This document shows positions 37,459 through 45,933 of a DNA stretch of 64,000 nt, piece after piece. Origin of the DNA: Gemmatimonadota bacterium (GTDB lineage: Bacteria; Gemmatimonadota; Gemmatimonadetes; Gemmatimonadales; Gemmatimonadaceae); the NCBI GenBank assembly GCA_016704465.1, contig JADJAD010000006.1, positions 62,001 to 126,000 on the forward strand. The letters are read 5' to 3'. The number at the start of each line of letters is the position of its first letter. Within the stretch, counting starts at the first letter, position 1. The position numbers and the translations under genes were made by a program. Under the pieces are notes generated by a model, which searched no databases, was not told where the DNA came from, and worked only from the letters and a program-made list of their open reading frames with translations.

Positions 37459-37955
37459 GTCTCTGGCTCGACTCTCGGGGTTGGTGCGGGGCGATCCACA
37501 TGGTCGCGCCCGACGACTCCACGGCCCATCCCATCCGACGCCAGGTGAGCGGGCCTCGTGCGGGCCTGGGAGCTGCGGTCCGCATGGTTCCTGGTCGCCT
37601 GGTCTGCAGTTCCACCCAGCGTGGCCATGGTGCGGCCAGGGGGCGCGTCTGCGCGGCGTGAGATCCAGGGTGCGGAGCGCGAATCCTCGCGGCGTCACCT
37701 CGTATCCAGAAGACGACATACTCTCGATCGAGTCACGAACCAGCCGGTGCGGCGGGATGCCCGCAGCTGCAACCGCGGCCAGGTGCGGCGGCGTCACTGC
37801 GGGACTGTGACGAAGGTTGCACCCTACATGGGAACTGCTCCGGGGCCCGGACGCCACGGGGCATGCGGGCGATGGGCGGGGCGGGGGGTTGCGCAGCACG
37901 GGGAGGAGGGCAGAGAATGAATGCTCTCTCACTTACTGACACTCCGGGAGGCTCC
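37459..37955. other. Divergent intergenic region without a clear gene
   Basis: About 500 nt between the ZU5 lipoprotein and an SDR gene, read outward from both sides. Frames here are shadows. Two possible SDR starts lie at its right end (37917 and 37956), each preceded by a GGAGG-like site. No promoter boxes could be picked with confidence. Confidence 0.5.
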
Positions 37956-38939
37956 ATGCCGACTCTTTCTCGCTCGACAGCGCCACCCTTGGCGGGACGT
38001 GTGGCCCTGGTCGCCGGCGCCACGCGCGGTGCGGGACGCGGCATCGCCGTCGCGTTAGGCGAGGCCGGCGCGACCGTCTATTGCTCGGGACGCAGCACGC
38101 GCGGCACGCCATCGCCACTCGCCCGTCCCGAGACGATCGAGGAGACCGCCGACCTCGTCTCGGCGGCCGGCGGGGTCGGGATCGCCGTGCGCACCGATCA
38201 CACCGAACGCGCAGATATCGCGGCGCTCATGGCACGCATTCACGACGGGCACGGCGGGCTCGACCTCCTGGTCAACGACGTGTGGGGGGGCGACGCGGCC
38301 GGGGACTGGCTGTGGGCTCCCCTGGCCGACACCGACGTCGACGCGGGGTGGGCGCTCATGCGCCAGGCCGTCTACTCACACCTGCTGACCGGGCAGCTTG
38401 CCCTCCCCCTGCTGCGTGGGCGCGAACGGGCCCTGGTGGTCGAGGTCACCGACGGCGACACCATGAGCTATCGGGGCGCGATCTTCTACGACCTGATCAA
38501 GACGACGATCATGCGCCTGGCCTTCGCCCTCAGCGTCGAGCTGCGACCGGAGGGGATCGCCGCGGTCGCCATCACCCCGGGATTCCTTCGCTCCGAGGCC
38601 ATGCTCGACCTGTTCGAGGTGACCGAGTCGACCTGGCGCGACGGGGTGTCACGCGATCCGCACTTCGCCGCGTCGGAATCGCCCACGCTCGTGGGTCGAG
38701 CCGTCGCCGCCCTCGCCGCCGAGCGCGATATCCTCGCGATGAGCGGGGAGACGTTCAGTTCGTGGGAGCTGGCACGCCGCTACGGGTTGCACGACGCCGA
38801 CGGCAGTCGTCCCGACTGGCTCGCCCACTTCCGGCGCCACATTCCCGCCGACCATCCTGCCCGCGCGTGGATGCGCGCCGGTCTCTCGTGGCAGGATTCC
38901 ATCCGTCGCCGCACACGCGGCTTCCTCAAGGTGCGTTAG
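37956..38939 (+). CDS. SDR family oxidoreductase
   Basis: A short-chain dehydrogenase of 327 residues with the NAD(P) motif GATRGAGRGIA near the N-terminus and the catalytic YDLIK. The usual Ser three to four strands earlier is not obvious (VVEVTDGDTMSY), so the catalytic Ser may be replaced by Thr or shifted. The asparagine strand NDVWGGD replaces the common NNAG. A long C-terminal extension (about 60 residues, rich in Arg/Trp) exceeds the SDR core. ATG 37956 has GGGAGG five bases upstream; ATG 37917 is the alternative. The TAG stop is part of a CGTTAGGC motif. Substrate unknown. Confidence 0.78.
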   Translation: MPTLSRSTAPPLAGRVALVAGATRGAGRGIAVALGEAGATVYCSGRSTRGTPSPLARPETIEETADLVSAAGGVGIAVRTDHTERADIAALMARIHDGHGGLDLLVNDVWGGDAAGDWLWAPLADTDVDAGWALMRQAVYSHLLTGQLALPLLRGRERALVVEVTDGDTMSYRGAIFYDLIKTTIMRLAFALSVELRPEGIAAVAITPGFLRSEAMLDLFEVTESTWRDGVSRDPHFAASESPTLVGRAVAALAAERDILAMSGETFSSWELARRYGLHDADGSRPDWLAHFRRHIPADHPARAWMRAGLSWQDSIRRRTRGFLKVR

Positions 38940-38970
38940 GCCCGCCGGTTCGCCCACGGGCCGGCGGGCC
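38939..38970. terminator. 10-bp GC hairpin between convergent genes
   Basis: GGCCCGCCGG (38939-38948) pairs perfectly with CCGGCGGGCC (38961-38970). It overlaps the SDR stop codon and lies 47 nt from the stop of the opposing gamma-glutamyltransferase gene. Confidence 0.7.
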
Positions 38971-39017
38971 GACAGCTCGTGCCGGCCGTGCGCCCTCCAC
39001 CCGGTGTGCGGTGGACC

Positions 39018-40853
39018 CTAATACGCCCGTGCCTGTCCATCGTGGCGCGGATCGGCGGCGGCGACCCACTGTCCGCCACGCCGGGCAATCAGGTACACGC
39101 GCGCGTAGCCGAACGCGGGAGGAACCGGGAGGTAGCCCATCGATCGCGCCCGGGCGAGCACCTCTCCCTCGAATCCGCTTTCGACCTCGACTCGTCGCGA
39201 GAGCGCGGGATAGATGCGCGGCATGCGCAGCGCCTCGAGCGGATCGAGGTCGAAGTCCACGGAATACGCCACCGCCTGGGCCATCGCGAACGCGATGCGC
39301 CCGCCGCCGGGCGACCCGACCACGACATCGACCCGACCGTCCTTCAACAGCATCGACGGGGCAATGGTCGTCGTCCGCGTCCGCCACTGGGCGGGCAGCG
39401 TGGCTGGAATCGCCGACGCATTGCGCGGCCACCAGCCGGAGTCGTTGATCCAGAAGCCAGCGGCCATGGCTCGCGCGCCGAAGGCCGACGAGTTGGTGAC
39501 GGTCACCGAGACGGCGTTCCCCTCGCGGTCGACGACCGAGATGTGCGTCGTCTCGCCTCCAGAGGCCGAATCGTGGATCGCGAAGTCCTCAAGAGACGGT
39601 GCGGCGTCGCGCCCAGGGCCGGCTTGCTCGTGCCGCGCACGCCGGGTCGTGGCCGGCGCCAAAGCCGCCATCCCTCCGGCAGGCACAACGCCGACCGCGG
39701 TCGGGAACGGCGACAGCGCCTGGCACGCGGCAGGAAGCTCCCCGTCGAACGGCCGCGCGTCTCGCGCGGCGAGCGAATCCACCGCACGCGCGCGCCCCAC
39801 GACATCGCGCCACTGGGCGGCGAAGCCGCTTGAGACCAGCCCGCGCGCCGGGATCGTCACCCAACGCGGGTCGTCGTTACCGGCGTGCGCCAGGATCCCG
39901 ACGCGCATCGACGACGCCAGCAGGTCGAAGGCCTCACCGCTTCGCGTTGGCAGTCCGAGCGCCGCCAGGTCACCCGTCTCCAACAGTTCCAGCGAGTTGA
40001 GGAACTGCAGCCCCCCCATCGGCGGCGGCGCCGAGAGCACGACGCGGCCGCGATACGTGGTGCACAGCGGGCGCTTCCACTGCGGCTCGTACGCCGTCAG
40101 GTCCTCGAGCGTCGCGGGGTGTCCGCCCGCGGCTAGACGGGCGACGAGCGCGCGCGCCGTCGCGCCCTTGTAGAAGCCATCTCGACCGTCAGCAGCAATC
40201 TGTCGCAGCACCTCGGCCAGGGCCGCATTGCGCAGCGTGTCTCCCAGCTCGAGCACTCGGCCGTTGCGCCAGTACGTGCGGCGGGCAATGGAATCGCGGC
40301 CCAGTCGCGCCGTGTCCCGCGTGATGAACTCGGCCAGGACCGGGTAGAGCGGAAAGCCCCGCTCGGCCAGCAGGATGGCCGGCGCCAGCACCTGCGCGCG
40401 CGGCAGTCGCCCGAAGCGTTCGTGCGCGGCCAGCAAGCCGGCCACGTTGCCGGGAACAGCCGCGATGCGCAGCGGCACGGTGGAGTCGGCTCGCACGCCC
40501 CGCCAGCGCTCCACGGGCTGCGAGGAGTAGAAATCGAGATAGTCGGCCGTCCCCGTCGACTGGTGCCAGGCGAGCATCGCGCCGCCTCCCCCGACTCCCG
40601 ACATCTCCGGCTCGACGACGCCGATGGCAAAGGCGGTCGCGACCGCGGCGTCGATGGCGTTGCCGCCCCCCTGCAGCATCGCCAACCCGGCGTCACTCGC
40701 CAGTGGATGGGCCGACGTGACGGCGCCGTGTCGACCGACGGCACGCTTGCCGAGGTCGGGGGCGCTTGTCTCGTCGAGGCGCGGGGTCGCCGCGCACGCG
40801 AAGAGGAACGGAAGCAGCAGCGACACGCCGGAGCGGCGGCAGGCAGTGGACAT
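39018..40853 (-). CDS. ggt: Gamma-glutamyltransferase (lipoprotein form)
   Basis: 611 residues. It belongs to the Ntn-hydrolase family that cleaves gamma-glutamyl bonds and self-processes at a Thr. The lipobox LPFLFAC predicts envelope anchoring. GGNAIDAAVATAFA opens the large subunit. The nucleophile lies in SGGETTHISVVDREGNAVS, and GSPGGGRI is in the small subunit. The region before TTH has a low-complexity insertion. ATG 40853 (MSTACRRSG) is chosen for the lipobox. It follows the SDR gene of the halogenase cluster by 34 nt on the same strand, so it may be the last gene of that operon, but it could equally be independent glutathione metabolism. Confidence 0.88.
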   Translation of the reverse strand: MSTACRRSGVSLLLPFLFACAATPRLDETSAPDLGKRAVGRHGAVTSAHPLASDAGLAMLQGGGNAIDAAVATAFAIGVVEPEMSGVGGGGAMLAWHQSTGTADYLDFYSSQPVERWRGVRADSTVPLRIAAVPGNVAGLLAAHERFGRLPRAQVLAPAILLAERGFPLYPVLAEFITRDTARLGRDSIARRTYWRNGRVLELGDTLRNAALAEVLRQIAADGRDGFYKGATARALVARLAAGGHPATLEDLTAYEPQWKRPLCTTYRGRVVLSAPPPMGGLQFLNSLELLETGDLAALGLPTRSGEAFDLLASSMRVGILAHAGNDDPRWVTIPARGLVSSGFAAQWRDVVGRARAVDSLAARDARPFDGELPAACQALSPFPTAVGVVPAGGMAALAPATTRRARHEQAGPGRDAAPSLEDFAIHDSASGGETTHISVVDREGNAVSVTVTNSSAFGARAMAAGFWINDSGWWPRNASAIPATLPAQWRTRTTTIAPSMLLKDGRVDVVVGSPGGGRIAFAMAQAVAYSVDFDLDPLEALRMPRIYPALSRRVEVESGFEGEVLARARSMGYLPVPPAFGYARVYLIARRGGQWVAAADPRHDGQARAY

Positions 40854-40887
40854 GGACCTGTGACTGGAGAAGGAATCGTCCAACCTG

Positions 40888-41667
40888 TTACCCGTTCGGC
40901 ACCCCGTTGAGGTAGATCACCTGTCCGGTCACCCCGCCGCTTCCGGGACGCAGGAAGAAATGCACCACATTTGCGATGTCGTCCAGCGTCGTCAGGCGCT
41001 TATTGAAGAACTGCTGGGTAAGTTCGTCGATCTTGGCCTTGGGGACGCCGCGGATCATGTCCGTGTCGGTCGGTCCGGGGGCCACGACGTTGACGGTGAT
41101 GCCGAACTCCGACAGCTCGCGGGCCATGACCTGCGACAGCGTCTGCACCGCGCTCTTGGACGCCAGGTACGCCGCCTCTCCCGACAGCCGCAACGGCACG
41201 ACCGCCGAGGACACGTTCACGATACGCCCGAAGCGGCGCTTGCGCATCAGCTTGGCCGACTCGCGGCTCATCAGGAAGGTCCCGGTCACGTTGACGCGCA
41301 GCATCTTTTCCACCGAGCTCACCGGCGTGAGGATGGTGTGGTTCATCGAGGCGAGCGCCGCGCAGTTGATGAGCGCATCGAGCCGGCCGTACGCCTGGGT
41401 GACATGCCGCATGAACGGGAGCACCTGCGCCTCGTCGGCCACGTCGACGACGTGGTAGGCGAACCCGTCCGCCTCCCACCCTTCGGCGCCGCGGCCGCAC
41501 CCCAAAACGCGATAGCCGGCGCCGAGCAGCGACTCGGCCAGGTGGCGCCCGATCCCCTTGCGGGCCCCGGTCACTACCGCGACGGGGCGGGAGTCTGGCG
41601 CGGGAGCAGACGGCGCCGCGGCGTCCGGTCCGGCGGCACCGGCGCCGCCCGCACCCGCGTCAGGCAT
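40888..41667 (-). CDS. SDR oxidoreductase (FabG-like), halogenase cluster
   Basis: 259 residues, a classical NAD(P)H ketoreductase type. TGARKGIGRHLAE is the cofactor loop, NCAALAS replaces NNAG, and the catalytic Ser-Tyr-Lys lies in NVSSAV and YLASKSA. The PG motif VAPGPTDTDM follows. The start ATG overlaps the GNAT stop by 8 nt, so the two are translationally coupled. In the cluster it may reduce a carrier- or CoA-bound beta-keto or carbonyl group. A Pro/Ala-rich N-terminal tail of about 25 residues precedes the Rossmann fold. Confidence 0.88.
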   Translation of the reverse strand: MPDAGAGGAGAAGPDAAAPSAPAPDSRPVAVVTGARKGIGRHLAESLLGAGYRVLGCGRGAEGWEADGFAYHVVDVADEAQVLPFMRHVTQAYGRLDALINCAALASMNHTILTPVSSVEKMLRVNVTGTFLMSRESAKLMRKRRFGRIVNVSSAVVPLRLSGEAAYLASKSAVQTLSQVMARELSEFGITVNVVAPGPTDTDMIRGVPKAKIDELTQQFFNKRLTTLDDIANVVHFFLRPGSGGVTGQVIYLNGVPNG

Positions 41668-42316
41668 CCTCGGGCCGCTCCACCAGGTGGTGGGTGTAGA
41701 CGTAAACCTCCTCGCCGGCATACGTGCGCTTGTTCAGCTCGCACCCCATCACCGCGAAGAAGATGCTCGACGCCTTGTTCCGCGGCTGCACGACGTACAG
41801 CACGCGTTCGGTCCCCTGCGTGCGGGCGTGGGCCGCGAGGTCCTGCACCAGGCGCACCGTGGTGCGCGCCTTTCCGCCCTCGGGCACGTGCTTCTGGAAC
41901 TCGGGAGGGACGACCAGCGAGATGGCCTCGATCGCCTTGGGGTCGTGCTCCTTCCCGGCATCTTCGGACCGCTTGCCCACGATCTTCAGGGCCGAGAGGA
42001 TCTGCTTGATGGTCGACGGCTTCTCGACGATCCCCTTGAGCATGATCCACGACAGCCCCACGAAGTGCTTCTTGATCCCGCGCCCGATGAAGTCGCCTGG
42101 GTGGTTGGTCCACGAGAGGAAACCGATCACCGTGCCGTCCACCCGGCAGACCAGGCACCCGAGCAGGTCGCTCTCCACGAGCTTCTTGAAGAAGAACTCG
42201 CGCAGGAAGCGTGGCCCGAGCAGGACGACCGGACTGTCGGCCAGGTTCTCCTCGTACAGCGTGGCCACACGGTCCACGTCAGCGGCGCTGCGCGGATTGA
42301 GGAACTCGATTCCCAT
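41660..42316 (-). CDS. GNAT-family acyltransferase, halogenase cluster
   Basis: 218 residues. Motif D/A-type features: IGFLSWTNHPGDFIGRG, then AISLVVPPEFQKHVPEGGKARTTVRL with a probable acyl-CoA/pantetheine loop. Motif B has VVQPRNKASSIFFAVMGCEL. GNAT enzymes pass an acyl group from CoA or a carrier to an amine. Placed between ligase and SDR, it could release the product from the ACP as an amide. The fold is recognised; the acceptor is not known. ATG 42316. Confidence 0.72.
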   Translation of the reverse strand: MGIEFLNPRSAADVDRVATLYEENLADSPVVLLGPRFLREFFFKKLVESDLLGCLVCRVDGTVIGFLSWTNHPGDFIGRGIKKHFVGLSWIMLKGIVEKPSTIKQILSALKIVGKRSEDAGKEHDPKAIEAISLVVPPEFQKHVPEGGKARTTVRLVQDLAAHARTQGTERVLYVVQPRNKASSIFFAVMGCELNKRTYAGEEVYVYTHHLVERPEDA

Positions 42317-42345
42317 GAATGACGGAGAGGGGCGAACGCTTGTCC

Positions 42346-42377
42346 GGCGCGTCTCCGGCAGGAGCCGGAGGCGCGCC
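42346..42377 (-). promoter_or_regulatory. Intercistronic hairpin between ligase and GNAT genes
   Basis: GGCGCGTCTCCGGC (42346-42359) and GCCGGAGGCGCGCC (42364-42377) form a 14-bp stem with one mismatch and an AGGA loop. It touches the ligase stop codon. No T-tract follows, so it may stabilise or attenuate the transcript. Confidence 0.65.
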
Positions 42378-43732
42378 TATCGGCGGACTTTCTTGAAGCG
42401 GTAGTTCACCAGGCTCTCGGTGACGACCTTGACCTTGGTGGGAATCATGAACGGCTGCAGCCGCCCGCGGCAGTGGGCGATGATCTTCCGCTTGACTTCG
42501 GCGGCCGGCGGGAGGGGTTCGTCCATCTGCACGGTCGCGATGACCACGTTCCCCAGCAGCAGGTGCGGCTCGCCCATGACGGCCACATCGGTGAAGCCGG
42601 GGATCTCGGCGATGACCTTCTCCACTTCGGCGGGATATACCTTTTGCCCGCCCACGTTGATGATCTCGGTCACGCGCCCCAGGATGCGGTAATAGTCGCC
42701 CTCCTGGATCACGCTGTCGCCGGTGTTGAACCACCCCTCTTCGTCGAAGGGTGACGGGGCATTGAGGTAGCCGAGCATCGAGCAGCGGGCGCGGATGCGC
42801 AGCGTCCCGTCCACGACCTTGGTCTCGTAGTCCTCGCCGCCGACCTGCACGAGCAACGACTGGTTCGACGCGGACTTGGAGCGCAGGATCCCGAGCTCGG
42901 AGAGGCCGTACGTCTGCTGCAGCCGCACGTTGGGGAAGGCCTCGGAGAGCAGCGCCAGCGTGCGCTCGGGCATCACCTCGGTACCGTAGGTGATCAGCTT
43001 GAGCGACGAGAGGTCGAATTCGCGATGCGACTCGCCCAGCAGCAGCAAGTTGAGGAACGACGGCGAGGTGGGGAGCAGTTCGGCCTTGTGTCGCTCGATC
43101 GCCTTGCAGACCTTGGACACGCTCCGGTCGTCGGGGGCGACGACGCACCCGAGATTGGCCATCGTGTACATCAGCGTGTTGAAGCCGCCGATGTGATCGA
43201 ACAGCAGGAAGGTGACCGTGCGGTAGCAGTGCCGCGGCTTGCGAAACTTCTCCAGCAGCTGCGGCAGGGCGTGCAGGATCGCCTTGGGCTTGCCGGTGGA
43301 GCCGGAGCTGAAGAGCACGAGCCCTGGCTCGTTGGCGTCGCGCATCTGCTGCAGGAGCGGATGCCCCTTGCGATACCCCGTGGCGTTGATGACCCCCTGG
43401 TCGTTCTCGTCGAGATCGATGCGGAAGTCGATCTCGGCAATGTCGCAGAACTGGTCGTGCTGGTCGCGCGAGTCGCGTGACATGGGGACCAGGATGCAGC
43501 GCATGCCGACGAGGGCGAGCAGCGCCGAGACCGACCCCGGCGAGAAGTCACCGATGACCGCGACCGATGCGCCGGCCGTCACGCCGGCCGCGCTCAGCCG
43601 GCGGACCCACTCGTGGTACGCCTCGGCGACCTCGGCGTACGTGTACGCGCGGTCGTGCCAGACGAGGGCGGTCTGGTCCGCCCCCTCGGCGAAGCGCTGC
43701 AGCTGCCAGGCAACGTGCTCGATCGGTTCCAC
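42377..43732 (-). CDS. AMP-dependent acyl/aryl ligase, halogenase cluster
   Basis: An adenylate-forming enzyme (451 aa) that would activate a carboxylic acid and load it on the adjacent ACP. A3 P-loop LFSSGSTGKPKAILH; A5 QQTYGLSELGI; A7 GWFNTGDS; A8 hinge GRVTEIINVGGQKVYP. The C-terminal YRFKKVRR holds the probable A10 lysine. It is somewhat shorter than typical acyl-CoA synthetases (500 or more). Start ATG 43732 lies 20 nt after the ACP stop, so the pair is tightly coupled. The substrate acid cannot be read safely from the binding pocket. Confidence 0.88.
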   Translation of the reverse strand: MEPIEHVAWQLQRFAEGADQTALVWHDRAYTYAEVAEAYHEWVRRLSAAGVTAGASVAVIGDFSPGSVSALLALVGMRCILVPMSRDSRDQHDQFCDIAEIDFRIDLDENDQGVINATGYRKGHPLLQQMRDANEPGLVLFSSGSTGKPKAILHALPQLLEKFRKPRHCYRTVTFLLFDHIGGFNTLMYTMANLGCVVAPDDRSVSKVCKAIERHKAELLPTSPSFLNLLLLGESHREFDLSSLKLITYGTEVMPERTLALLSEAFPNVRLQQTYGLSELGILRSKSASNQSLLVQVGGEDYETKVVDGTLRIRARCSMLGYLNAPSPFDEEGWFNTGDSVIQEGDYYRILGRVTEIINVGGQKVYPAEVEKVIAEIPGFTDVAVMGEPHLLLGNVVIATVQMDEPLPPAAEVKRKIIAHCRGRLQPFMIPTKVKVVTESLVNYRFKKVRR

Positions 43733-43752
43733 CGGGCCTCCGTTGTGGGGAA

Positions 43753-44073
43753 TCAGGCCGAGATCTCGGCGGGATTCTCGACCAGCTCCACGACATATTC
43801 GGCCAGGGCATCGACCGACCGGAACGGGCTCTTCTTGCGCGAGAGCGCTCGCTCGCTGACGAGTGTGACGGTGAGGTTGTTCTTCTCCTGCAACGTCGAC
43901 TCGACGTCGGCGATGAAGGACACCAGCGCCATGGAACTCACGGCCGCGGTCTCGCCGATCAGCACCAGCTCGGGCGTTGCCCGGACGGCGTCGCCCCCTT
44001 CATCCAGCACGTGCGCATCGAGGGTGCCCTGCAGGAGCTCGAGCATGTCCGCGATGATTGCTTGCTTGTCCAC
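43753..44073 (-). CDS. Acyl carrier protein, halogenase cluster
   Basis: 106 residues, acidic and helical. The phosphopantetheine Ser is S47 in AAVSSMALVSFI, an SSM variant of the usual DSL. The start is GTG 44073 with GGAG eight bases upstream. This is a stand-alone carrier, longer than fatty-acid ACP, and lies next to a ligase and a halogenase, so it probably holds the halogenase substrate. The Sfp-type transferase at 47220 could make its holo form. Confidence 0.8.
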   Translation of the reverse strand: MDKQAIIADMLELLQGTLDAHVLDEGGDAVRATPELVLIGETAAVSSMALVSFIADVESTLQEKNNLTVTLVSERALSRKKSPFRSVDALAEYVVELVENPAEISA

Positions 44074-44097
44074 TTTAGGTCTCCAGGTGCGAGGTCC

Positions 44098-44132
44098 GGT
44101 GCGGGAGCGCCAGTAGTGGCGCTCCCCGCACC
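44098..44132 (-). promoter_or_regulatory. Intercistronic hairpin between halogenase and ACP genes
   Basis: GGTGCGGGAGCGCCA (44098-44112) pairs with TGGCGCTCCCCGCACC (44117-44132) with one bulged C and a GTAG loop. It lies 25 nt before the ACP start and after the halogenase stop, too close for a separate ACP promoter in between. It may attenuate read-through or set the relative yield of ACP and halogenase. Confidence 0.65.
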
Positions 44133-44157
44133 CCCCGCCACGGTTTCGAAATGACGC

Positions 44158-45885
44158 CTACGAGATGTCGTCTTCGGAGCCGACGCCACCGAACCGCAGG
44201 GCGCTGTGGATGACCACCTGCTGGCCGTCCTTGTCGTACCCCTTGACGAAGTGCTCCTCGTTGAGCCGCCCGATGATCTGCATCGGCGCGCCGTGCCCGC
44301 CCAGCGCCTTCAGGCGGTCGTGCAGTTCCTGGAACGACATCGGCTCGCTCTGCAGCTCGGCGAACAGCTCGCGATGCGCTTCGGTGAGCGGATACGCGCG
44401 CATCGTGCGCCCCGACTCGTTGCCCAGGAAGTATTGCCGCTCGAGCTTGAACGTCGTCGGGTGCACGCGGAACGAGGGCTCCAGGCGCACCTCCTTCCCG
44501 GTCCAGCGGATGCTCGCCATGCCGGTGAACTGTCGGAACAGGTTGTTGGCGAAGACCAGGCGGCGGTTGGCCAGCTCGCTGCCGTCGTAGTCGTCGGAGA
44601 TCTCCTTCGTGCCGTGCTGCCACAGCGACGCGAGTGTGGAGGCACCCGCCTCGACTTCCTCGACGCCGGCGGCGTCGGCATGCACCGTTTCACCGGTGAG
44701 CGCTGCAAACCACTGCTTGCCTTCGAAGCGCGAGTCCTTGGCGCCGTCGATCTTGCGCTTGGACCAGAAGGTCGAGTCGGGCTCGTCGTTGCAGGCGTAG
44801 AAGGCTGCCACGAACTTGTGGTAGCGCTGGTATGCCTCGCGATACGACTGCTGGTACCAGGCGTGGATCTCGTCCTTGTCCTCGGGATGCGTGTACAGGT
44901 GGTCGATTGCCGCGGCCGCCAGCATCCCGGAGTACGTCGCCAGGTGCACGCCCGATGAGAAGAGCGGATCGATGAAGCAGGCCGCGTCGCCGCAGAAGAA
45001 GGCGGGATGGTGCGACGTCGTCTTGGCCTCGTACGACCATTCGCGCAGGACGCGCGTCTCGTCGCACTGCTCGGCCGTGGCGAGAATCTCGGTGGCCAGG
45101 TCGCACTGCTCGAGGCAGCTCAGGTAGAAGGCCTGCGCCCCCATCTCGCGAATCTTCTCGTTGTTCTCCATCGACGTCACGACACCGACAGAGTACGTGT
45201 CGTCCTTGAGGGGGATGATCCAGATCCACCCCTCCTTGAACGTGACCGAGAAGATGTTCCCCTCCAGGTCGCCCTTGTAACGCTTGCCTCCCTTGAAGTA
45301 CGACCAGATCGCCATGTTGCGGTAATACTGGTCCCACTCGCGGGTCGTCAGCTTCTGCGAGAGCGAGCCGCGCAGGCCGGAGGCGTCGATGACGAAGTCT
45401 GCCTCGAGCGTCCCCTCGTTCCCGGCGTCGTCCTTCCACGTGACCGTGCTCGGCACGCCGTTCGTGCTGAGGTTCACGTCGGACACTTCGCACTCCTCGC
45501 GCACCTCGGCGCCGTGTTCGGCGGCTGCCTTGAGGAGAATGTGATCGTATTCCGCTCGCGTGACCTGCAGGGAGTGATCGTAGACCCAGGGCGCCGTCTT
45601 CGGCGTGCCGAAGGTGAACGACCAGGGCGGACGCCCGCCCCCCCAGATGAACGTCGCCGCATTCTTTCGCACGAAGCCGGCTTCGTTGACCTTGTCGGCG
45701 ACGCCGAGCCGCGTGAGGATGGACAGCGTCCCCGGCAGGAGCGACTCACCCAGTCGGTAGCGAGGAAACTTCAGCTTCTCGAAGAGCTTGACCTCGTGAC
45801 CAAGCTTTCGGAGGCAGAGCGCCGCCGACGTCCCAGCCGGTCCACCGCCAATGATCACGACCGGCTTTTTCTCCCTGTTCGCCAT
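44158..45885 (-). CDS. Flavin-dependent halogenase (carrier-bound substrate type)
   Basis: 575 residues. FAD motif GGGPAGTSAA near residue 13; PRYRLGES near 41. K74 in VRKNAATFIWGG matches the lysine that forms the haloamine in flavin halogenases. WIWIIP at about 220-225 fits the WxWxIP signature that separates halogenases from monooxygenases, and FIDPLFSSGVH at 304 fits the Fx.Px.Sx.G motif. The C-terminal extension of about 200 residues is like carrier-dependent members such as PltA or CmlS. ATG 45885 has GGAG upstream; GTG 45924 is an alternative. A partner flavin reductase is not in the window. Chlorination or bromination of an ACP-bound acid is the expected reaction. Confidence 0.88.
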   Translation of the reverse strand: MANREKKPVVIIGGGPAGTSAALCLRKLGHEVKLFEKLKFPRYRLGESLLPGTLSILTRLGVADKVNEAGFVRKNAATFIWGGGRPPWSFTFGTPKTAPWVYDHSLQVTRAEYDHILLKAAAEHGAEVREECEVSDVNLSTNGVPSTVTWKDDAGNEGTLEADFVIDASGLRGSLSQKLTTREWDQYYRNMAIWSYFKGGKRYKGDLEGNIFSVTFKEGWIWIIPLKDDTYSVGVVTSMENNEKIREMGAQAFYLSCLEQCDLATEILATAEQCDETRVLREWSYEAKTTSHHPAFFCGDAACFIDPLFSSGVHLATYSGMLAAAAIDHLYTHPEDKDEIHAWYQQSYREAYQRYHKFVAAFYACNDEPDSTFWSKRKIDGAKDSRFEGKQWFAALTGETVHADAAGVEEVEAGASTLASLWQHGTKEISDDYDGSELANRRLVFANNLFRQFTGMASIRWTGKEVRLEPSFRVHPTTFKLERQYFLGNESGRTMRAYPLTEAHRELFAELQSEPMSFQELHDRLKALGGHGAPMQIIGRLNEEHFVKGYDKDGQQVVIHSALRFGGVGSEDDIS

Positions 45886-45933
45886 GCTGTTCTCCACGGG
45901 TTCTGCTGGTTGAAACTTCGACACCTACACTAC

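Noticed and set aside
37956..38939. SDR at 37956 as part of the halogenase cluster
   Set aside because: It is on the opposite strand, convergent with ggt and separated by a terminator-like hairpin.
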